48,605 nt of DNA from NCBI GenBank assembly GCA_947174945.1, contig CAMWKZ010000016.1, positions 1-48,605 on the forward strand. The letters are read 5' to 3'. The stretch is from an uncultured Prevotellaceae bacterium. Lineage in GTDB: Bacteria > Bacteroidota > Bacteroidia > Bacteroidales > Bacteroidaceae. The notes under the pieces were generated by a model, which was given only the letters and a program-made list of their open reading frames with translations, was not told where the DNA came from and did no database searches. Shown here piece by piece: positions 43,046-48,605 of the stretch. Each line of letters begins with the position of its first letter. Position 1 is the first letter of the stretch. The translations under genes were made by a program, and so were the position numbers.

Positions 43046-44452
43046 TTAATAGAACTTGAAATATCTACGGGCGTTGTTATAGGAGATGTCCTCAACCATC
43101 TTGCCTAACAGCTCGCGGTCGTCAGGCAGCAATCCCTTCTCCACGTCGTTGCCCAGCATATTGCAGAGGATGCGACGGAAGTACTCGTGACGCGGATAGC
43201 TCAAGAACGAGCGCGAGTCGGTCAGCATACCCACGAAGCGGCTTAGCAAGCCCAGCACGCTAAGAGCATTCATCTGACGTTCCATGCCGTCCTTCTGGTC
43301 GTTGAACCACCAGCCCGAACCGAACTGAATCTTACCGGGCTCACCACCCTGGAAGTTGCCGAGCATCGTGGCGATGACCTCGTTGGCACAGGGGTTCAGC
43401 GTATATAATATGGTACGCGTGAGCTTGTCCTTCATGTTCAGCTTGTTCAGGAACTTCGACATGGCCTTGGCCGTGTTGAACTCACCGATAGAGTCGAAGC
43501 CTGTGTCAGGGCCCAGCTGGTTGTACATCTTGGTATTGTTGTCGCGGATGGCTCCGTAATGGAACTGCTGAGTCCAGTCGGCATCGGCATCCATCTCGGC
43601 CATTACGGTCAGGAAGCAGTTCTTATACTGGCGAATCTCCATGTTCGACAACTGCTGGCCGCGCATGGCCTTCTCGAAGATAGTCTCAATCTGCGAATCG
43701 GTGTACTCCTCATCATAGAACTCCTCGATACCGTGGTCGCTGAGCTTACAGCCATTCTCGGCAAAGAAGTCATGACGCTTCTGCAGGGCGTCTACCATGT
43801 CGGCAAACTTCACAATGTTAACACCGCTCACCTGAGCCAGCTGCTCCACATACTGGGCAAACTCGGGCTTCTCGATGTTCATGGCCTTGTCAGGACGCCA
43901 TGCGGGAATCATCATAGGGTCGTCCTGTGCCTTATGCTTGGCATACTCAATGTGGTTGTGCAGGTCGTCCACGGGGTCGTCGGTAGTGCAGACGCACTCC
44001 ACGTTGTAGTGCTTCATCAGACCACGGGCAGAGAACTCGGGCTGCTTCAGCTTCTCATTACACTCGTCGAATATCTCACGGGCCGTCTTGGGGCTCAGCA
44101 GCTTGTCAATGCCGAAAGCCGTCTTCAGCTCCAGATGGGTCCAGTGGTACAGCGGGTTACGCAGGGTGTAAGGCACGGTCTCGGCCCACTTCTCAAACTT
44201 CTCCCAGTCTGTGGTGTCCTTGCCTGTGCAGTATTTCTCGTCGATGCCGTTGGTACGCATGGCGCGCCACTTGTAGTGGTCGCCGCCCAGCCACAGCTCG
44301 GTGATGCTCTTGAAGCAATGGTCGTTGGCCACCATCTCAGGAATCAGGTGGCAGTGATAGTCGATAATGGGCATCTTAGCCGCATGGTTGTGAAACAGGT
44401 CCTGTGCTATCTCGTTGTCAAGCACAAAGTTCTTGTCGTTGAATTGTTTCAT
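43046..44452 (-). CDS. uxaC: Glucuronate isomerase
   Basis: A 468-residue metal-dependent isomerase that turns glucuronate into fructuronate (and galacturonate into tagaturonate), the entry to hexuronate breakdown. The amidohydrolase-like motif IDYHCHL is at residues 30-36, and the late GWWFNDQKDGMERQ and DSRSFLSYPRHEYFRR segments are typical. It stands alone here, away from other hexuronate genes. Confidence 0.96.
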   Translation of the reverse strand: MKQFNDKNFVLDNEIAQDLFHNHAAKMPIIDYHCHLIPEMVANDHCFKSITELWLGGDHYKWRAMRTNGIDEKYCTGKDTTDWEKFEKWAETVPYTLRNPLYHWTHLELKTAFGIDKLLSPKTAREIFDECNEKLKQPEFSARGLMKHYNVECVCTTDDPVDDLHNHIEYAKHKAQDDPMMIPAWRPDKAMNIEKPEFAQYVEQLAQVSGVNIVKFADMVDALQKRHDFFAENGCKLSDHGIEEFYDEEYTDSQIETIFEKAMRGQQLSNMEIRQYKNCFLTVMAEMDADADWTQQFHYGAIRDNNTKMYNQLGPDTGFDSIGEFNTAKAMSKFLNKLNMKDKLTRTILYTLNPCANEVIATMLGNFQGGEPGKIQFGSGWWFNDQKDGMERQMNALSVLGLLSRFVGMLTDSRSFLSYPRHEYFRRILCNMLGNDVEKGLLPDDRELLGKMVEDISYNNARRYFKFY

Positions 44453-44490
44453 AATATTGTTTTGCTTTTATTTATTTGTTCAATTGGATG

Positions 44491-44498
44491 CAAAGATA
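44491..44498 (-). promoter_or_regulatory. -7 box of uxaC
   Basis: TATCTTTG on the minus strand (44498 to 44491), 38 bases before the ATG; an ATTG lies 22 bases further up. Confidence 0.65.
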
Positions 44499-44559
44499 GC
44501 GAAATTAATTCATATCGCGGCAATAATCGCCCATTTTTGAAGAAAAATTAACGTAACCG

Positions 44560-44590
44560 TTTGCGTGGCGGAAAATTATTCGTATCTTTG
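44560..44590 (+). promoter_or_regulatory. Promoter of ansA, giving a nearly leaderless transcript
   Basis: TTTG (44560-44563), 19 bases, TATCTTTG (44583-44590). Only five bases separate the box from the ATG at 44596, so transcription should begin at or right next to the start codon. Confidence 0.75.
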
Positions 44591-44595
44591 CAGTC

Positions 44596-45624
44596 ATGCA
44601 AGCACGAGTATTGCTTATCTACACAGGCGGGACTATCGGCATGAACCGCAACCCGCGCACGGGGGCACTGGAACCTTTTGATTTCGAGCACCTGCTGTGC
44701 AACGTGCCCGAACTGGAGCAGTTTGACACGCAGATAGCCACCTACCAGTTTGACCCTCCCATTGACTCCAGCGATATGTCGCCGCAACGGTGGACTGACC
44801 TGTCGCACGTCATTGCCGACCACTACGACCAGTACGACGGCTTCGTGGTGCTGCACGGCACGGACACGATGGCCTACACCGCATCGGCTCTGTCCTATAT
44901 GCTGGAGAACCTGACCAAGCCCGTCATCTTCACAGGCTCGCAACTGCCCATCGGACAGCTGCGCACCGACGGCAAGGAGAACCTCATCACCAGCATCGAG
45001 CTGGCTGCGGCCAGGGACGACGAAGGGCGCGCCCGCGTGCCGGAGGTGGGCATCTACTTCGACGGCCACCTGCTGCGGGGCAACCGCACCACGAAGCAGA
45101 GTGCCGAAGAGTTTAACGCTTTCGAGTCGTTCAACTATCCACACTTGGTCGACGCGGGGGTTAACATCGTGTTCCACAAGGAGCGCATACTGAAGCCCGA
45201 CTTCGCCAAGCCGATGAAGCCGCACTTCCGACTGGACAACAACGTCATCATCTTCTCGCTGTTCCCCGGGGTGCGCGAAGACCTCATACGGCACATCATC
45301 CACACGCCCAACCTGAAGAGCATCGTCATGCGCACCTTCGGCTCGGGCAACGCCCCGCAGAACCCGTGGCTGCTGTCGGCACTGAAGGAGGGCACGCGCA
45401 ACGGCAAGGTCATCGTCAACATCAGCCAGTGTATGCAGGGAGCCGTGGAGATGGGTCGCTACGACACGGGGGTACACCTGCAAGAGGCAGGCGTGGTCAG
45501 CGGCTACGACTCGACGGTGGAGAGTGCCGTCACCAAGCTGATGTTCCTGCAGTCGCACTACGACGACCCCGACATGGTGCGCCAACTCATGAACCGCAGC
45601 ATACGCGGCGAAATTTCGCTATGA
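44596..45624 (+). CDS. ansA: L-asparaginase, type I
   Basis: A 342-residue cytoplasmic enzyme that hydrolyses asparagine to aspartate and ammonia. Catalytic motifs are YTGGTIGM (residues 9-16) with the first Thr, and VLHGTDTMAYTASAL with the second Thr and Asp; a Lys in TDGKENLI is also conserved. No signal peptide, consistent with the low-affinity type I enzyme. The start at 44596 is fixed by the promoter box just before it. Confidence 0.95.
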   Translation: MQARVLLIYTGGTIGMNRNPRTGALEPFDFEHLLCNVPELEQFDTQIATYQFDPPIDSSDMSPQRWTDLSHVIADHYDQYDGFVVLHGTDTMAYTASALSYMLENLTKPVIFTGSQLPIGQLRTDGKENLITSIELAAARDDEGRARVPEVGIYFDGHLLRGNRTTKQSAEEFNAFESFNYPHLVDAGVNIVFHKERILKPDFAKPMKPHFRLDNNVIIFSLFPGVREDLIRHIIHTPNLKSIVMRTFGSGNAPQNPWLLSALKEGTRNGKVIVNISQCMQGAVEMGRYDTGVHLQEAGVVSGYDSTVESAVTKLMFLQSHYDDPDMVRQLMNRSIRGEISL

Positions 45625-45668
45625 CATTCCCTATAAAACATATTATAAACTAAACAAAAACAACGACT

Positions 45669-46211
45669 ATGAAAGAATTGAAAGGAACAAAGACCGAGCG
45701 GAACCTGCAAGAGGCTTTCGCCGGCGAGTCAATGGCTCGCAACAAGTACAGCTACTGGGCATCGAAGGCCAAGAAGGACGGCTTCGAGCAGATTGCCGCC
45801 ATCTTTGAGGAGACGGCTGCCAACGAGAAGGAGCACGCCAAGATGTGGTTCAAGTTCTTAGAGGGCGGAGCCATCAAGGACACGGCATCTAACCTTGAGG
45901 CAGCTGCCGGTGGCGAGAACTTTGAGTGGACTGATATGTATGCCCGCATGGCCCGTGAGGCTCGCGAGGAGGGCTTCATCGAGATTGCCGAGAAGTTTGA
46001 GGGCGTGGCAGCCATCGAGAAGGTACACGAGGAGCGCTACCGCAAGCTGCTGGACAACGTGCGCAACGAGCGTGTGTTCTCGAAGGACGGCGACGTCATC
46101 TGGCAGTGCTCTAACTGCGGCCACATCGTTGTGGGCAAGAAGGCACCCGACGAGTGCCCCGTGTGCAACCATGCACAGGCTTACTTCCAGATAAAGCCCG
46201 AGAATTACTAA
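45669..46211 (+). CDS. rbr: Rubrerythrin
   Basis: A 180-residue non-haem iron peroxidase of anaerobes. The N-terminal ferritin-like domain has the di-iron Glu residues in [26 protein letters not shown] and [14 protein letters not shown]. The C-terminal rubredoxin domain binds one iron through CSNCGH and CPVCNH. No TAnnTTTG box is seen in the 44 bases after ansA, so it may be read from the ansA promoter. Ends in a strong terminator. Confidence 0.97.
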   Translation: MKELKGTKTERNLQEAFAGESMARNKYSYWASKAKKDGFEQIAAIFEETAANEKEHAKMWFKFLEGGAIKDTASNLEAAAGGENFEWTDMYARMAREAREEGFIEIAEKFEGVAAIEKVHEERYRKLLDNVRNERVFSKDGDVIWQCSNCGHIVVGKKAPDECPVCNHAQAYFQIKPENY

Positions 46212-46215
46212 ACAG

Positions 46216-46246
46216 AAAGGCTCCTCAGTTGCGAGGGGCCTTTTTT
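46216..46246. terminator. Terminator of rubrerythrin, overlapping the convergent stop codon
   Basis: AAAGGCTCCTC (46216 onward) pairs with GAGGGGCCTTT around AGTTGC, followed by six T. The stop codon of the convergent peptidase (46227-46225) lies inside the left arm. Confidence 0.88.
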
Positions 46247-48435
46247 ACTTTCTCCAAGAAGAAGTCGACACACTGCCTGTACAGGTGGGCACGGGTGTTG
46301 CCACCGTGGATGCCGTGGTTGCGGTTGGTATAGACCAGCTGGCGGAAGTCCTTGTCGGCCTGCACCAGTGCCTCGGTGTATTCAGCCGTGTTGCGGAAAT
46401 GCACGTTGTCGTCAGCCGTGCCGTGGCAGAGCAGCAGCGCACCGTGCATCTGGGCAGCCCTGCCAATGGGACTGTCGGCGTAGCCCTCGGCGTTCTCCTG
46501 CGGAGTGCGCATATAGCGTTCGGTATAGATAGTGTCGTAGTAGCGCCACGACGTGGGTGGTGCGATGGCTATGCCGGCGCAGAAGACACCGCGACCCTCG
46601 GACATGGCCATGAGCGTGTTAAACCCGCCAAACGACCAGCCCCAGATGGCTATGCGGCTTTTGTCGACATACGACTGCCGACCCAGCCACAGGGCGGCCT
46701 CCACTTGGTCGTGCGACTCGAGCTGCCCCAGCTTCAGGTAAGTACACTTCTCAAAGTCGGCGCCACGGCCACCAGTGCCTCGGTTGTCAATGCAGACGCA
46801 GATGAAACCCTGCTGGCAGAGGTACTGCTCGAGCAGTGCGCCCTGACCGGCCTGCCCTATGTTCCATGCGTTCTTCACCTGCTGGTTGCCCGGGCCGCCA
46901 TACTGGTACATCACCACGGGGTATTGCTTGGCAGCGTCGAAGTCGGCAGGCTTGACGAGCCAGCCGTTCAGCGTCACGCCGTCTGCAGTGGTCAGCGTGA
47001 ACAGCTCGCGCTGTCCTAAGTCGTATTCGCCCAGCCGCTGGCGCAGCGGTTCGTTGTCTGACAGCGTGGCCAGCTCGCGCCCCTTGTTGTTGCGCAGGGT
47101 GCTGACCGTCGGGGTATTGAGGTCGCTCCATGTGTCGATGAAGTATCGGTAGTCGCTGCTGAACAGGGCGGTATGCCACCCGGCCTGCTTCGTCAGGCAC
47201 TCGCGACGGCCATTCTTGTGGGCCACCCACACTTGCTGCTCTGTTGCGCCCAGCTCGTGCGACGCATAGTACGTGTCGCCCGTGCGCTCGTCGTAGCCAT
47301 AGACAGCACTCACCTCATAGTCGCCGTCGTCAACCTGACGCACCAGCCGACCGTCGAGGTCGTAGAGATACAGGTGCATATAGCCCGTGCGGTCGCTGGG
47401 CAGCAGGATGTGGCGGTCGGTCAGCTGGATGCCGCTCATGGCGTCCTCGCGCACATAGCGGTCAATGCGCTCCTCTATCGCCAGCTGGCAGTCGGCAGTG
47501 GCAGGGTCGGCCATGTAGATGCGCAGGCAGTCCTGATGGCGGTTCATCGTATAGACGGCCACCTTCCGACCGTTGCTGGTCATCACCACACGGGGCACGT
47601 AGTCGTCTTCTTGCAGGGGCACCGACAACTGGCGCGTCTGCCCCGTGGCTATGTCGTAGCTCCATACCGTCACCGTCGAGTTGCGCTCACCGGCTATGGG
47701 GTACTTGTAGGTATAGAAACCGGGATAGTCGGCATACTCTTTCAGCTCGGGCCTCAGGCCCTTGTACAGGGGCATGGAGAACTGGCGGACGGCACGCTCG
47801 TCGTAGCGCACCCACACCAGATGGCTGCCGTCGGCAGTGAAGACCATAGCGCGGTCGTTGCCAAACTCCTCTTCGTTCACCCAGTCGGGTATGCCGTTGA
47901 TAATCTCGTTGCGCCGCCCGTCGGTGGTCACCTGTCGTTCCTCGCCGTCGGCCACGAGGAAGATGTTGTTGTCGCGCACGAATGCAATGCGCTGACCGTC
48001 GGGCGAGAAGAGTGGTGTCTGCTGTGCCCCGTTCACCGACAGGGGCGTTAGCCTGCGGTCGGCCACCGTGTAGACGTAGTAGACGGCTGTCAGCGAGTGG
48101 CGGTAGATGGGGCGCGTGTTGGTCTGCAACAGAATGCGCTTGCCGTCAGGGCTTACCGTGTAGCCCTCGAGCCGCTTGGGCGCGTCGCCCTCCACACGGT
48201 TCAGGTCGAGCAGCACACCCGTCTGGCGGCCATCCTTAAACGAGCACAGCTCTACGCTACGGCCTCCCTCACCCATACGGGCATAGGTAGTTCCGTCGGC
48301 CAGCGGTCGCACACTGCCCAGCGTCCTTGCGGCAAAGCGTCCATTCGTCACGTCGCGCAACTCCAGCTTCTTCGCAGCCCAGCCCCCTGCCGTCAGCATC
48401 AGGCCAAGGCCTACTATCATCAGTCTCTTCATCAT
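46225..48435 (-). CDS. Dipeptidyl peptidase IV (S9B)
   Basis: A 736-residue exported serine peptidase that removes X-Pro dipeptides. The start at 48435 (MMKRLMIVGLGLMLTAGG) gives a signal peptide and follows a promoter box at 48472-48465; the longer open frame to 48564 crosses that promoter and is rejected. A beta-propeller (about 40-470) precedes the hydrolase domain with Ser601 in WGWSFGGFNTL, Asp676 in GTADDNVHF and His707 in NRNHGIHGG. The Glu motif NEEEFGND, which anchors substrate N-termini, is present. It likely works in the periplasm on peptide food or host peptides. Confidence 0.95.
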   Translation of the reverse strand: MMKRLMIVGLGLMLTAGGWAAKKLELRDVTNGRFAARTLGSVRPLADGTTYARMGEGGRSVELCSFKDGRQTGVLLDLNRVEGDAPKRLEGYTVSPDGKRILLQTNTRPIYRHSLTAVYYVYTVADRRLTPLSVNGAQQTPLFSPDGQRIAFVRDNNIFLVADGEERQVTTDGRRNEIINGIPDWVNEEEFGNDRAMVFTADGSHLVWVRYDERAVRQFSMPLYKGLRPELKEYADYPGFYTYKYPIAGERNSTVTVWSYDIATGQTRQLSVPLQEDDYVPRVVMTSNGRKVAVYTMNRHQDCLRIYMADPATADCQLAIEERIDRYVREDAMSGIQLTDRHILLPSDRTGYMHLYLYDLDGRLVRQVDDGDYEVSAVYGYDERTGDTYYASHELGATEQQVWVAHKNGRRECLTKQAGWHTALFSSDYRYFIDTWSDLNTPTVSTLRNNKGRELATLSDNEPLRQRLGEYDLGQRELFTLTTADGVTLNGWLVKPADFDAAKQYPVVMYQYGGPGNQQVKNAWNIGQAGQGALLEQYLCQQGFICVCIDNRGTGGRGADFEKCTYLKLGQLESHDQVEAALWLGRQSYVDKSRIAIWGWSFGGFNTLMAMSEGRGVFCAGIAIAPPTSWRYYDTIYTERYMRTPQENAEGYADSPIGRAAQMHGALLLCHGTADDNVHFRNTAEYTEALVQADKDFRQLVYTNRNHGIHGGNTRAHLYRQCVDFFLEKVKKAPRN

Positions 48436-48464
48436 CTGTTTGCAATCTACTTCTGTACGGACTA

Positions 48465-48496
48465 CAAAGATACAAAAAAATAAGCGCAAATGCAAG
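48465..48496 (-). promoter_or_regulatory. Promoter of the dipeptidyl peptidase gene
   Basis: On the minus strand CTTG (48496-48493), 20 bases, TATCTTTG (48472-48465), 29 bases before the ATG. Confidence 0.7.
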
Positions 48497-48578
48497 CTTT
48501 TCGGCATATTTTTGCGCAATAATTTCGCAGGGTGCCCACGGTCTACCCCCTCTAAAGCACTCACCCCCCTCTTATATC

Positions 48579-48603
48579 TGTCCCCCTATATATAGGGGGG
48601 ACA
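48579..48603. repeat. Near-perfect palindrome at the right edge
   Basis: TGTCCCCC, TATATATA, GGGGGGACA: arms complementary apart from one extra G. A plus-strand TATTTTTG box (48507-48514) lies upstream. What follows is outside the window. Confidence 0.6.
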
Positions 48604-48605
48604 TA

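Noticed and set aside
48436..48564. N-terminal extension of the dipeptidyl peptidase
   Set aside because: It crosses a consensus promoter, and a good signal peptide starts at 48435.

Overview
The window looks like chromosomal DNA of a Bacteroidales bacterium, most likely Prevotellaceae. The grounds are Bacteroidetes-type promoters (TTTG, about 20 bases, then TAnnTTTG) before most transcription units, lipoprotein signals followed by acidic residues (surface-export type), a short relative of the hybrid two-component systems, and families typical of this phylum (DUF5689, DUF4421, DUF1460, S9B dipeptidyl peptidase IV, type B ribosomal protein L31, a glmS-purF-carA-carB cluster). No tRNA, rRNA, CRISPR array, insertion sequence or complete prophage was seen.

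Layout. 1-1050: a broken integrase N-terminus and about 750 bases without a recognisable gene. 1051-7307: a surface cluster made of a TonB-dependent receptor, two OB-fold-like lipoproteins, ribosomal protein L31 and a DNA/RNA non-specific endonuclease lipoprotein. 7408-8897: glutathione peroxidase and thioredoxin reductase. 9283-13789: a sensorless hybrid kinase/AraC regulator, a sodium:solute symporter and a TrpB-like enzyme. 13852-18078: Hsp20, a DUF554-M15 peptidase fusion, then HIT, DUF1015 and YigZ proteins. 18180-19090: a YoeB toxin-antitoxin pair followed by a long array of 22-bp units. 19109-24022 (minus strand): COG2509 flavoprotein, DUF1232, DUF1460 and DUF4421 proteins and a Gfo/Idh/MocA oxidoreductase. 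24103-29587: a tightly overlapped run of membrane protein, HisB, divergent NAD-dependent DNA ligase, MetY and an HExxH protein, convergent with trpS. 31022-33617: a membrane-anchored HTH protein, NfeD, DUF975 and SPFH proteins. 33649-42949 (minus): a response regulator-kinase, then carB, carA, purF and glmS, all except the kinase being glutamine-linked biosynthesis. 43046-48435: uxaC, ansA, rubrerythrin and dipeptidyl peptidase IV.

How the genes work together. The 1-7.3 kb surface cluster can be read as an uptake system for extracellular nucleic acid or its products: an outer-membrane gate, two lipoproteins of a fold often used to hold nucleic acid, and a nuclease. This is inference. The gpx-trxB pair and the rubrerythrin deal with peroxide. 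glmS, purF and carAB all spend glutamine amide nitrogen.

The most unusual signal is non-coding. Three gene-free intervals (about 5.73-5.86, 18.80-19.09 and 30.76-30.89 kb) each carry uninterrupted arrays with an exact 22-bp period. The second and third arrays are related in sequence; the first is not, yet has the same period. Each lies against or just upstream of an intrinsic-terminator hairpin, and many units contain a small dyad. Because 22 is not a multiple of 3 and the units contain no spacers, these are neither protein repeats nor CRISPR. A G8 tract at codons 25-27 of the DUF5689 lipoprotein is a second notable signal: it is a possible phase-variation switch.
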